From the NCBI GenBank assembly GCA_031264875.1, contig JAISDK010000160.1, forward strand, positions 1 to 9,487: a DNA stretch of 9,487 nucleotides, read 5' to 3'. The position numbers were made by a program, and so were the translations under genes. Below are positions 1 through 6,862 of the stretch, piece after piece (the first letter of the stretch is position 1; every line of letters starts with the position of its first letter). This DNA comes from Prevotellaceae bacterium. Its GTDB lineage: Bacteria; Bacteroidota; Bacteroidia; Bacteroidales; UBA932. A model generated the notes under the pieces. The model was not told the DNA's origin. It saw only the letters and a program-made list of their open reading frames with translations, and did not search any database.

Positions 1-1
1 T

Positions 2-160
2 TCGGCAACAGTATATATTCCCGCATCACATCCCGAACAAATCACCGAAAACGGACGTCCGCTGAACGAAGCCGAAGGCATTACGCAGAAAGATTTCGAA
101 AACGGATATGCCGCAGTACGGGCAGAAGCAGGTAAATACAGATTTGTAACAATTATATGA
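2..160 (+). CDS. C-terminal end of a GH78-like alpha-L-rhamnosidase (partial)
   Basis: Only the last 52 codons are in the window; the gene begins before position 1. The translated tail starts SATVYIPASHPEQITENG, includes an NEAEGI segment and ends near GKYRFVT. This is the pattern of the small beta-sandwich that closes family 78 alpha-L-rhamnosidases: ATVYIPA, then a 'T-E-N/S-G' turn, then G-x-Y-x-F at the end. Enzymes of this family remove terminal rhamnose from plant glycans such as rhamnogalacturonan and, in Bacteroidales, are usually secreted to the periplasm from polysaccharide utilisation loci. The catalytic (alpha/alpha)6 domain is not in the window, so activity cannot be judged. The stop TGA (158-160) sits where such proteins normally end, but an open reading segment continues in another frame (150-443). 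Two hairpins (171-184 and 185-208) lie just behind the stop. Confidence 0.62.
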   Translation, partial: SATVYIPASHPEQITENGRPLNEAEGITQKDFENGYAAVRAEAGKYRFVTII

Positions 161-443
161 TATAGATAAAGGTCTTAAAAGACCGTTGCGTTTTGCTTTA
201 AACGCAACGAAACAGTCGCCGGTACACAACATCTGTCTGGTATTGGAAAACACGGACTGGCCAAACGCCGCAATCTCGCTGAACGGCAAAAAACTTTCAC
301 CCGGAAAAGATTATCAAACCGGACTGATTCAGGGATTAGACGAAAGTCAAACAGTGCTGTGGATACCGGCAAGCAGTTCCGTTCCGGTTGAAATAACAGT
401 AAACGCTGTCGCAAAATCAACGCCCAATACATCCGGCGGTTAA
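150..443 (+). pseudogene. Start-less C-terminal beta-sandwich fragment in the +1 frame behind the rhamnosidase
   Basis: After a stop at 147-149 this frame stays open for 97 codons to TAA at 441-443. It reads like a genuine protein (DIDKGLKRPLRFALNATK near the start, LENTDWPNAAISLNGKKL in the middle, ending in a Val/Ile-rich strand region). There is no ATG or GTG near its beginning; the only early candidate is TTG at 186, which lies inside a 9-bp hairpin. The sequence resembles the short beta-sandwich tails at the ends of Bacteroidales carbohydrate-active enzymes, but I cannot name a family. Codon use looks like its neighbours. The options are a remnant of a second enzyme, a tail cut off from the upstream gene by a one-base indel or sequencing error, or a tail reached by +1 frameshifting at the upstream TGA. 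I favour a decayed or frameshifted tail; a real gene starting at TTG 186 is less likely. Confidence 0.45.
171..208. repeat. Two tandem hairpins just behind the rhamnosidase stop codon
   Basis: Positions 171-176 and 179-184 form GGTCTT/AAGACC around a two-base spacer. Immediately after, 185-193 (GTTGCGTTT) and 200-208 (AAACGCAAC) form a perfect 9-bp stem with a six-base loop. They begin 10 bases after the TGA at 158-160 and also lie within the open segment of the next frame. They could be mRNA-stabilising or weak termination structures, or could stimulate a frameshift. The first stem has too small a loop to form at full length. No clear U-tract follows. Confidence 0.4.
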
Positions 444-470
444 AACCGAAAGACTTTTTTATATCACTAT

Positions 471-503
471 AGCACGCAGATAAAACATATTTATCTGCGT
501 GCT
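471..503. terminator. Long hairpin between convergent transcription units
   Basis: AGCACGCAGATAAA (471-484) and its exact reverse complement (490-503) form a 14-bp stem with a five-base loop. It lies between the plus-strand stop at 443 and the minus-strand stop at 534, where a shared bidirectional terminator is expected. Neither side has a long U-tract directly after the stem; a T6 run lies before it on the plus strand at 455-460. Efficiency as an intrinsic terminator is therefore uncertain, but position and stem length support the role. Confidence 0.6.
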
Positions 504-533
504 GTCATGTTCCGAAGACGCCATCACGCCTTT

Positions 534-1523
534 TCAGTTGAAAAGCCTTTTATAGTGATCCCTGATATTTTTGAACGTTACGTGCCGGTTGAGTGAAGCC
601 CGTCCTATTTCCAGTGTGTTTTCACGGATGTGCAGAGGGAAGCAAAGCGCATCACATTCAGGAGAAAGCGAACTGAATCTCAGGTCGCACAGAGTTGTCT
701 GCCCGTCCGTGTAGCGAATGACGTAACAGTTTTTGGTAAACTGTTTCAGTGTTTGGAAATTGTCATACTTTTCAAACTCCTTTTCCAGAAGCCTGTTTTT
801 CGGTATGACGGTAAACGTAGCGCGTTCTTTCCAGAATCCGTAGAATATTCCCGTGTGGTATTCGGTATCGGTTTCCGCCACGATTTTCCAGGCGAGCGTG
901 GACAGCGGCAGAGGCGATGATATTACGCGAACCGGATTAACGTCGGTCATGACAAACTGTATTTTTGCGGAGGTTTCGACGTTGATTTTGACTAAGATGG
1001 CAAACATTATGTAAAACAGTGAAAATGCCAGGGCTGACAGCGCTGCAATGCGCTTTTTCATCCAGTCGCCGATGATGAAGACAAAAAATACCGAAATGGT
1101 CAAAAGAGGTATCATATACAGCAAATCAATAACGTTTACCGCATCGTACGCTATCCGAACATGAGAAAAAGGCTCGAAAATACCTGTTCCATACGTGTTG
1201 AAAATGTCGAGAAATATATGCGAAAACCATGCTACTACCGATATTTTAAGCCATTTGAAATAGCTGTGCCTGTCGCCTTTGTCGATTTTATTGATCAGCA
1301 GTGCAAGCAGCGGCGAACACAGCGCCCACACCAGCAGCGAATGGGAAATGCCGCGATGAAAAAACATTGAGTTTTCGGGCGACATGAAAGGTTGAAAAAT
1401 AGCGTCCAAGTCGGGAATACTGCCGGCTATGGCACCCCAAACGAGAGGCTTGGCTTTGTCGTCATTCTCTGAAAATACCTGCCCTACGGCGATACCTGTT
1501 AATATATGAGTAAATGAATCCAT
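534..1523 (-). CDS. DUF457 / YdjM-like membrane-bound predicted metal-dependent hydrolase
   Basis: This 329-aa protein has the hallmarks of the DUF457/YdjM family: an N-terminal MDSFTHILTG with His6, GSIPDLDAIF with Asp38 and Asp40, HRGISHS with His56 and His61, and a later SHIFLDIFNTYGTG with His101 and Asp105. These His/Asp residues suggest a metal site at the membrane. Hydrophobic stretches at about residues 63-77, 92-106, 130-150 and 158-180 make it a multi-spanning inner-membrane protein. A soluble domain of about 140 residues follows, predicted to face one side of the membrane. The substrate is unknown; the E. coli member YdjM is SOS-induced but its reaction has not been established. 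The gene starts at ATG 1523, 25 bases after the UpxY-like gene on the same strand, so the two probably share an mRNA that ends at the 471-503 hairpin. Confidence 0.85.
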   Translation of the reverse strand: MDSFTHILTGIAVGQVFSENDDKAKPLVWGAIAGSIPDLDAIFQPFMSPENSMFFHRGISHSLLVWALCSPLLALLINKIDKGDRHSYFKWLKISVVAWFSHIFLDIFNTYGTGIFEPFSHVRIAYDAVNVIDLLYMIPLLTISVFFVFIIGDWMKKRIAALSALAFSLFYIMFAILVKINVETSAKIQFVMTDVNPVRVISSPLPLSTLAWKIVAETDTEYHTGIFYGFWKERATFTVIPKNRLLEKEFEKYDNFQTLKQFTKNCYVIRYTDGQTTLCDLRFSSLSPECDALCFPLHIRENTLEIGRASLNRHVTFKNIRDHYKRLFN

Positions 1524-1548
1524 ATTTTAATATGTTTTTTAATATCAA

Positions 1549-2064
1549 TCAGATTTTTTCCAAATATTCACCCGGAATATATGTCGTTGCCAGCGAAAAC
1601 AGCCCTTCCAGCCGCACAACTACTCTTTTATGCCCCTTAACGCGTACCAGTTCGCCTTCGATTCCCGCAAAGTCGCCCTTGACAACCCGTACGCGGTCTC
1701 CGCGTTTCAGTCCGGTATTGGATATTCTTATTACAGAATCCGAAAAGTCGAGCAGGAAGATGAAATCCTGCATTTGCTTGTCGGGGATAGTCTGGATTTT
1801 TTTTGTGTCACTATTATATATGTATGATACGCTGAATCCGGATTTGTTGGGAATCGACAGGGCTGTCACATAATCCGTATTGACAAATATGATGCAGGAT
1901 ATTACAGGCTTTTCCTTCTGTACTCTTTTCCCGTTCTGTTCTCTGAACACCTTCTGAAAGGGAATAAAATGATGTATTTCCTTTTCTTCCAAAAAATCCT
2001 TTATCATTTTCTCCGTACGGTATTTTACCCGGCCCGCATACCAGTGAACAATATCCTGTCCCAT
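1549..2064 (-). CDS. UpxY-family NusG-like transcription antiterminator
   Basis: The 171-aa protein is a NusG paralog. It opens with HWYAGRVKYRTEKMIKDFL, typical of the NusG N-terminal (NGN) domain, continues through FIPFQKVFRE and an IIFVNTD strand, and contains the DTKKIQTIPDKQMQDFI segment characteristic of the Bacteroides UpxY subgroup. A linker leads to a C-terminal KOW domain at about residues 120-171 (GDRVRVVKGDFAGIEGELVR). UpxY proteins bind RNA polymerase and the 5' leader of their own operon to prevent early termination, and in Bacteroides each is normally the first gene of a capsule locus. Here the only downstream gene is a DUF457 membrane protein, so this is an orphan copy. It could antiterminate its own short operon, act in trans on a distant locus, or be what is left of a lost capsule cluster. 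The housekeeping NusG is ruled out by the UpxY-type middle segment and by the absence of secE/rplK neighbours. Confidence 0.88.
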   Translation of the reverse strand: MGQDIVHWYAGRVKYRTEKMIKDFLEEKEIHHFIPFQKVFREQNGKRVQKEKPVISCIIFVNTDYVTALSIPNKSGFSVSYIYNSDTKKIQTIPDKQMQDFIFLLDFSDSVIRISNTGLKRGDRVRVVKGDFAGIEGELVRVKGHKRVVVRLEGLFSLATTYIPGEYLEKI

Positions 2065-2139
2065 TAGCTAATAAATCATTATATATATACATAATACTGA
2101 AATTCACCATATCCTGCACGGGATTACGCGGTTTCAGTA

Positions 2140-2153
2140 CCGGCAATTGCCGG
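2140..2153. promoter_or_regulatory. Perfect 14-bp palindrome at the predicted transcription start (operator candidate)
   Basis: CCGGCAATTGCCGG is a perfect dyad that begins one base after the -7 element on the minus strand and covers the predicted start site. Its position suits a repressor operator. In the RNA it could also form a short stem at the extreme 5' end. It is noticeably GC-rich within an AT-rich intergenic region. Confidence 0.45.
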
Positions 2154-2154
2154 A

Positions 2155-2184
2155 CAAAAGTACAAAACAATTGAAAATCGAAAA
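2155..2184 (-). promoter_or_regulatory. Bacteroidetes-type promoter of the upxY-DUF457 operon
   Basis: Read on the minus strand, 2162-2155 is TACTTTTG, an exact match to the -7 consensus TAnnTTTG. The -33 element is weak: a TTTTCG lies about the right distance upstream (2184-2179). Transcription would start near 2149, leaving an 85-nt leader before ATG 2064, long enough for the NusG-like leader interactions known for UpxY genes. Confidence 0.55.
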
Positions 2185-2333
2185 TGTCTCAACCAACATG
2201 GCGAAATATTATTTTGAGGCGCTACGCGAAATAAATCGATATTTTATACTGTGAAAACAAAAGCAGTTAAAGAGAAAATCGTCACAGTAAAAAATAAAGC
2301 ACTACTTTTACCCTCGAAAAATAAACCGCAGCA

Positions 2334-3623
2334 ATGGCGAAAAAGAAGAAAAAAGTTAATTTACATGCCCAGCAAAAAATACAGTCGGCACATATCAGAA
2401 AACTGTACATGGAACGGTTGCGTAAACTGTGCAAGCTGATAGGCAACGGCGAACAGCTGTTCGATTTACTGCCGCAAAATGTGCTGGACGCTATTTATAA
2501 GAGCCGTGGAGCAGCCTTGTGCATCAGGGTGGAAGATGGCGTGAAAATTACCAAACGGTTCATCAAAATGATGTACTGCAATTTGGAACATAAGATGAAG
2601 GAAGAATTAATCGAGCTGATGCAGCAGCCCGACGGCGTTGTACATGTTAATCTTTTTGACTATTATCAAGTAGTTCTTCCGCTCGAATTTATCCTGCGAG
2701 CGAAAGAATGGCCGTTTAAGGGAAAGGAAAAATTCGAAGCCTTTTGCGTAACATACGTCGAAAGATTTACGGAAGGCTTCGAGAAATTCATGTGCATCAA
2801 CCGGGTAGCATGTCTCAGATACAGCAGCATAAGCCGGCGCATCATCTACACGTGCAGATACGAGCTCTACAATGCGGAAACAGTTCGCAAGCGACAGTCA
2901 TTCGTAATGACCTACGGAGTTCTGCTGGGAATCTGTCGGCCGGAGATGCGTTATGTGGATATATGCGGCGAACGCTGTCAGATATTTCAGTCAATCGATA
3001 TCGATTATGATAACAATGTGCCGTTCGCTGATCCAACCACAATTGCGATGAAACGGCTGAACAAGAAAGAATCCTCCGACAAAAAAACGCTTCCCGTTTA
3101 CATCCGGCAACAGGCTATCGACCTCGTAATGCAGCAGGTCAGCCTCTCTACGCAAGGCTCCGTACAGGCGCTAATACACTGTTCATTTGAAGTCAGCGGC
3201 AAAGTGATCAGGGAAAGTAACAAGTATCTCGTTGAATGTTATTATGGCCGCGTTAAAATAGGGTACTTTGTCGGGATGATCGTCGATGGACTGTTCGTAA
3301 TCACCTCCTTCCGGCTCATTACGCACCACGGTACGCCCGAAGGACGGGAAGTTGCCCGCCTCGTCAAATCGTGTAACAGCGCCAACAAGGACTTTCTTGC
3401 TGTCGATGACAAGAACATACCTGCCGAGCTGGATATGCTGGCAGGACAGAATCTCCCCGTGATGCTCAACGAAATGATAGAAGACAAATCTATTTTTGAA
3501 ATAGGCAACAAGATCTTTAACTGGTTTCCGGAGGACACCGAAAAGGATCCCGAACTTGCAAAACTTTTAGACGAATACATACAGCTGGGCGACAGCGACG
3601 AGGATTATTATGAAAATGATTAA
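2334..3623 (+). CDS. Protein of unknown function upstream of the HzsA-related lipoprotein gene
   Basis: I do not recognise this 429-aa protein. It has no signal peptide and no clear membrane segment, so it is probably cytoplasmic. The N-terminus is strongly basic (MAKKKKKVNLHAQQK) and the C-terminus strongly acidic (LGDSDEDYYEND). The middle is a mix of helices and strands with many scattered cysteines (CINRVACLRYSS, ICRPEMRYVDICGERC), but no regular CxxC zinc or iron-sulfur pattern. The segment after about residue 255 looks like a compact alpha/beta domain. The ATG at 2334 is chosen because it has an A-rich upstream context and gives the Lys-rich start; upstream codons in frame look non-coding. 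It is transcribed divergently from the UpxY operon, and its stop lies 12 bases before the next start, so it is probably co-transcribed with the haem lipoprotein gene. A functional link between the two is inference only. A nucleic-acid-binding role is conceivable from the basic N-terminus but unsupported. Confidence 0.75.
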   Translation: MAKKKKKVNLHAQQKIQSAHIRKLYMERLRKLCKLIGNGEQLFDLLPQNVLDAIYKSRGAALCIRVEDGVKITKRFIKMMYCNLEHKMKEELIELMQQPDGVVHVNLFDYYQVVLPLEFILRAKEWPFKGKEKFEAFCVTYVERFTEGFEKFMCINRVACLRYSSISRRIIYTCRYELYNAETVRKRQSFVMTYGVLLGICRPEMRYVDICGERCQIFQSIDIDYDNNVPFADPTTIAMKRLNKKESSDKKTLPVYIRQQAIDLVMQQVSLSTQGSVQALIHCSFEVSGKVIRESNKYLVECYYGRVKIGYFVGMIVDGLFVITSFRLITHHGTPEGREVARLVKSCNSANKDFLAVDDKNIPAELDMLAGQNLPVMLNEMIEDKSIFEIGNKIFNWFPEDTEKDPELAKLLDEYIQLGDSDEDYYEND

Positions 3624-3635
3624 AAAATTATATGT

Positions 3636-6332
3636 ATGAAACATGGATTATTTTACTTTACAGTAATTTTATGGACTGCGGCATGTTCGCAGTACATCGG
3701 CAGACTCTGTCTGCCCTTACACACAGGCCTTACCGAAGCACGATGTGACGGATTTTCATCCGAAGCGCCCTCCGGCGACGAACAGCCTGACACGGGCTTG
3801 ATTGCTGCTTTCAGACAGCCCGGCTCGCCAATGCATGACATTGACAAAATCGTATTTGCAGTGCGTCCGGGCGGACTTGACGAACACTGGTATGCAAATT
3901 TCGGCTATTATGCCGACGATAATTATTATGGCGGAAATAACAAAGCGCTGACAAAAATTCAGGACACAAACATCTGCCTGATGCCCAAAAATCCGGCAGT
4001 CGATTACCGCCATTTTTCCAGCGCTCCGATGAAGTACATTACCGGAGGACGATCCCGCCTGATTCCAAACGTCGGAGGAAAACTCTGCATCTACAATGTC
4101 GGCTCACGGAAAGTTGAAATCATACTGAGCGATTCCGCCGGCTCGGTACGCGACCCGCAGGTGCATTACAGCGGCATGAAAATCATTTTCGCATACTGTC
4201 CTGCCGGCAAGGAACACTATCATCTTCATGAAATCAACGTGGACGGATCGGGATTGAAACAGCTTACCGACGGCGACTGCGACGACATCGAGCCTGCATA
4301 CACTCCCGACGGCAGCATCATATTCGTCTCCAGCAGGGCGAGCCGCTGGGTACAGTGCTGGAACACGCCGGTAGCAATCCTGTACGGCTGCGACAGCGAA
4401 GGGAAAAACATCCGTCCCCTGTCGGCAAACGTCGAACACGACAACACCCCCTGGATGCTCCCCGACGGCAGAATTTTATATACCCGATGGGAATACGTCG
4501 ATCGTTCGCAGGTACATTACCACCACCTCTGGACAATCAATCCCGACGGCACACAGCAGGCGGTATTCTACGGAAACCTGCACCCCGGAACCGTATTTAT
4601 CGACGCCAAGCCCGTACCCGGAAGCCGGAAAGTGGTCGCATCGTTTTCACCCGGACACGGAACTGTCGAGCATGCCGGCTATATCGGCCTCATTGACCCG
4701 CAGTCGGGTCCCGACGAAGAAAAAGCGGCTGTAACCGTATCGAAGCGGGCGAGGTACAGAGACCCGTGGGCGTTTTCCGAAAACGCATTCCTTGCCGCCA
4801 AAGGCGCTCAAATGATTCTGATGAACGAAAAGGGAGAGGAACAGACCCTGTTCGAGCTGCCCGAAGAATGGCAAAACCGGCAGCTGCTCCTGCACGAACC
4901 CCGCCCGATAATCAGGCAAGAGCCGGAAAAACTGATCGCCTCGACCGTCAGGCACGGCGACCCGAAAGGACGGCTGATGCTGATGAACGTTTACGCGGGA
5001 CGAAACATGCAGGACATTAAACAGGGCGAAATCAAGAAGCTTCTGATACTGGAAACCCTGCCCAAACCCATCAATTTTACAGGCGGAATGGAACCGCTGA
5101 CCTACGGAGGCTCGTTTACTCTGGAACGAATTTTCGGAACAGTGCCTGTAGAGGACGACGGCTCGGCATATTTCGAATTGCCGGCCATGCGAAGCTTCTT
5201 TTTCGTTGCCCTTGACGAAAACGACCGTGCCGTGAAACGCATGCAGTCATTTGTATCGGTCATGCCGGGCGAACTCACTTCCTGCATCGGCTGCCACGAG
5301 CGGCGTACGGAATCCCCTGGCAACAGCATAGCACGTAACCCGACGGCAGTACGGCGGGCGCCAAGTCCCGTAACCGCTATCGCCGATTTCCGGGGTACCG
5401 ACGGCGACGGCAACCGGCTGAATAATCCGACCGGTATTCCCGATGTAATTGACTTCCCGCGCGATGTGCAGCCCGTTCTCGATGCGCACTGCGTCAAGTG
5501 TCACAGGCCGGAAGAACGGAACGGAGGCGTCTCTCTGGTTGGCGACAGAACGCCGCTATACTCAATCAGCTACTATACAATCACCGCCAAAAACCTGGTT
5601 GCCGACGGACGGAATCTGCCGAAAAGCAACTATCCTCCACGCTCTCTGGGTAGCGGCGGCAGCAGGCTGCTCGACTTTTGCAGCGCCTCGCATCACGGTG
5701 TGCAACTCGACGAACGCGAACAGACGCTCGTCAGGCTATGGTGCGAAACCGGAGCCACATATCCCGGCACCTATACTGCCCTGGGCAGTGGAATGATAGG
5801 CGGATATGCCCAAAACCGCCTCGACCGGCAGGATACTCAGTGGGACGAGATTAAAAAAATGGAACAGACGCTGACTCAAAACTGTACACAATGTCATACA
5901 GGCAACATACAGCTGCCCCTCTCGCCCTCTCACGAAATCGGAGGAGCGCCCTGGGAAAACTTGCGTCCCGATGACGTCCGCCGAAAATTCTCGCGACAGT
6001 TACTGTACAATCTGTCGTATCCCGAAAAATCAACCCTTTTGCTGGCTCCGCTGGCAAAATCGGCAGGAGGATACGAATCGTGCGGCAAAGCAATATTCAA
6101 AAATAAAAACGACCCGCGCTACAGATATATATTAAAAGGTATCGAACGAACAAAACAGCATCTCGACCAAATCGGACGTTTCGATATGCCCGGATTTGTT
6201 CCGCGTCCTGAATATGTCCGCGAAATGCAAAAATATGGCATACTCCCCTCCGATACAAAACCTTCGGATGTGACGGACATTTACAGCCTGGAACAGGAAT
6301 ACTGGCAATCGCAGTGGCATAGAAATAATTAA
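3636..6332 (+). CDS. HzsA-related triheme c-type cytochrome lipoprotein (hydrazine synthase alpha-like)
   Basis: This 898-aa protein starts with a lipoprotein signal peptide (MKHGLFYFTVILWTAAC, lipid-acceptor Cys17), so it is exported and membrane-anchored. Residues of about 60-540 form a TolB/PD40-like beta-propeller; clear blades include DGSGLKQLTDG...EPAYTPDGSIIFVSSR at about 203-234 and GKNIRPLSANVEHDNTPW...LPDGRILYTRW at about 256-283. The C-terminal part carries three CxxCH c-haem motifs: CIGCH at 550-554, CVKCH at 619-623 and CTQCH at 750-754. Between the second and third is a conserved-looking GGSRLLDFCSASHHGVQL. Propeller plus diheme domain is the layout of the anammox hydrazine synthase alpha subunit, and homologs are often annotated as HzsA-related. 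From memory, the catalytic haem of the anammox enzyme uses a Tyr four residues after the CxxCH His; here that residue is Thr558 or Glu627, so hydrazine synthesis is unlikely. A periplasmic redox or electron-transfer role is inferred. Base composition looks GC-richer than in mutL, possibly a sign of transfer. Confidence 0.82.
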   Translation: MKHGLFYFTVILWTAACSQYIGRLCLPLHTGLTEARCDGFSSEAPSGDEQPDTGLIAAFRQPGSPMHDIDKIVFAVRPGGLDEHWYANFGYYADDNYYGGNNKALTKIQDTNICLMPKNPAVDYRHFSSAPMKYITGGRSRLIPNVGGKLCIYNVGSRKVEIILSDSAGSVRDPQVHYSGMKIIFAYCPAGKEHYHLHEINVDGSGLKQLTDGDCDDIEPAYTPDGSIIFVSSRASRWVQCWNTPVAILYGCDSEGKNIRPLSANVEHDNTPWMLPDGRILYTRWEYVDRSQVHYHHLWTINPDGTQQAVFYGNLHPGTVFIDAKPVPGSRKVVASFSPGHGTVEHAGYIGLIDPQSGPDEEKAAVTVSKRARYRDPWAFSENAFLAAKGAQMILMNEKGEEQTLFELPEEWQNRQLLLHEPRPIIRQEPEKLIASTVRHGDPKGRLMLMNVYAGRNMQDIKQGEIKKLLILETLPKPINFTGGMEPLTYGGSFTLERIFGTVPVEDDGSAYFELPAMRSFFFVALDENDRAVKRMQSFVSVMPGELTSCIGCHERRTESPGNSIARNPTAVRRAPSPVTAIADFRGTDGDGNRLNNPTGIPDVIDFPRDVQPVLDAHCVKCHRPEERNGGVSLVGDRTPLYSISYYTITAKNLVADGRNLPKSNYPPRSLGSGGSRLLDFCSASHHGVQLDEREQTLVRLWCETGATYPGTYTALGSGMIGGYAQNRLDRQDTQWDEIKKMEQTLTQNCTQCHTGNIQLPLSPSHEIGGAPWENLRPDDVRRKFSRQLLYNLSYPEKSTLLLAPLAKSAGGYESCGKAIFKNKNDPRYRYILKGIERTKQHLDQIGRFDMPGFVPRPEYVREMQKYGILPSDTKPSDVTDIYSLEQEYWQSQWHRNN

Positions 6333-6442
6333 CAATGAACAATTAACAATGAACAATCTCGCGACGCAATACCTCTCATCAGAAGTATATTGCGTCGCGA
6401 AATTGTTAATTGTTCATTGTTAATTATTCATTGTTCATTGTT
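6331..6442. repeat. Palindromic element made of AACAATK heptads around a CGCGACGCAATA stem
   Basis: Four heptads of the form AACAATG/T run from 6331 to 6357. They are followed by a perfect 12-bp stem, CGCGACGCAATA (6360-6371) with TATTGCGTCGCG (6388-6399), around a 16-base loop. The complementary heptads (ATTGTT units, one degenerate) run from 6402 to 6442. Across the whole element the arms pair for about 40 bases with mismatches mainly at the seventh position of each heptad. Such AACAATT-type heptads are frequent between genes in Bacteroidota. The element looks like a MITE- or REP-like repeat. It begins at the stop codon of the haem lipoprotein gene and could also terminate transcription or protect the mRNA end. 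Confidence 0.75.
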
Positions 6443-6481
6443 TTATTAATTTTACGCCTTGAATTTTTAGTATTAAATACA

Positions 6482-6862
6482 ATGACACTCAGATTTTCTT
6501 TTTTTAAAACACCTCAACACAAGAGGTTTGAATACACGCCAAGAATTTGGGATCCTGAAAAGGAAGACAGGGAAGAACGGCTGAAACGTATTCAGGAAGA
6601 ATTGGGAATTATCGACACTGCATCCGGCGGTAAACCCTATGTCCCGAATATAAAAGGCAGTTTCAGAAAAGAATACGAACTGAACAAAAAAAGCAAAAAT
6701 AAAACCAGCTACAGCAACAGGATACGGTCGTATATCATTATCGCAACAGGCTTGTTGCTGGGCATCATATTCTTCTATTTCATGCGGATATATCCGTATA
6801 TGTTTTCGGGCAACGGACAGGATAATAATGAACACATTGATAATATAGAATTTTACGAATGA
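6482..6862 (+). CDS. Small single-span membrane protein encoded just upstream of mutL
   Basis: The 126-aa protein begins with LRFSFFKTPQHKRFEYTPR, followed by a charged DPEKEDREERLKRIQEEL stretch likely to be helical. One hydrophobic helix lies at about residues 86-104 (YIIIATGLLLGIIFFYFM), then a short acidic tail. A charged, cytoplasmic N-terminal part with the tail outside fits a single-pass inner-membrane protein. To my recollection, proteins with this 'FFKTP-H--F-Y-PR--DP-KE' start are common directly before mutL in Bacteroidales, but their function is unknown. ATG 6482 is preferred over an in-frame ATG at 6410, because the latter lies in the heptad repeat and would add 24 residues encoded partly by repeat DNA. 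The stop overlaps the mutL start by four bases (ATGA), so translation is probably coupled. Confidence 0.8.
   Translation: MTLRFSFFKTPQHKRFEYTPRIWDPEKEDREERLKRIQEELGIIDTASGGKPYVPNIKGSFRKEYELNKKSKNKTSYSNRIRSYIIIATGLLLGIIFFYFMRIYPYMFSGNGQDNNEHIDNIEFYE

Noticed and set aside
2209..2216. TTATTTTG as a -7 box for the 429-aa gene
   Set aside because: One mismatch to TAnnTTTG and no TTTG at the right distance upstream; too weak to annotate, though a promoter must lie somewhere in 2165-2330.
2251..2439. Plus-strand 62-codon frame overlapping the start of the 429-aa gene
   Set aside because: Lysine-rich low-complexity translation from AT-rich upstream DNA, and it overlaps a much longer frame in another phase.
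4355..4696. Plus-strand 113-codon frame and several minus-strand frames inside the haem lipoprotein gene
   Set aside because: Arg/Pro-rich shadow translations of a GC-rich gene; the main frame has signal peptide, propeller and haem motifs.
6331..6442. CRISPR-like array
   Set aside because: Units are only seven bases, contiguous and mirrored around a hairpin; there are no unique spacers and no cas genes.
6410..6481. Upstream ATG giving the pre-mutL protein 24 extra residues
   Set aside because: The start lies in the heptad repeat, which happens to encode MFIVNYSLFIV on several frames; ATG 6482 gives the better family start.
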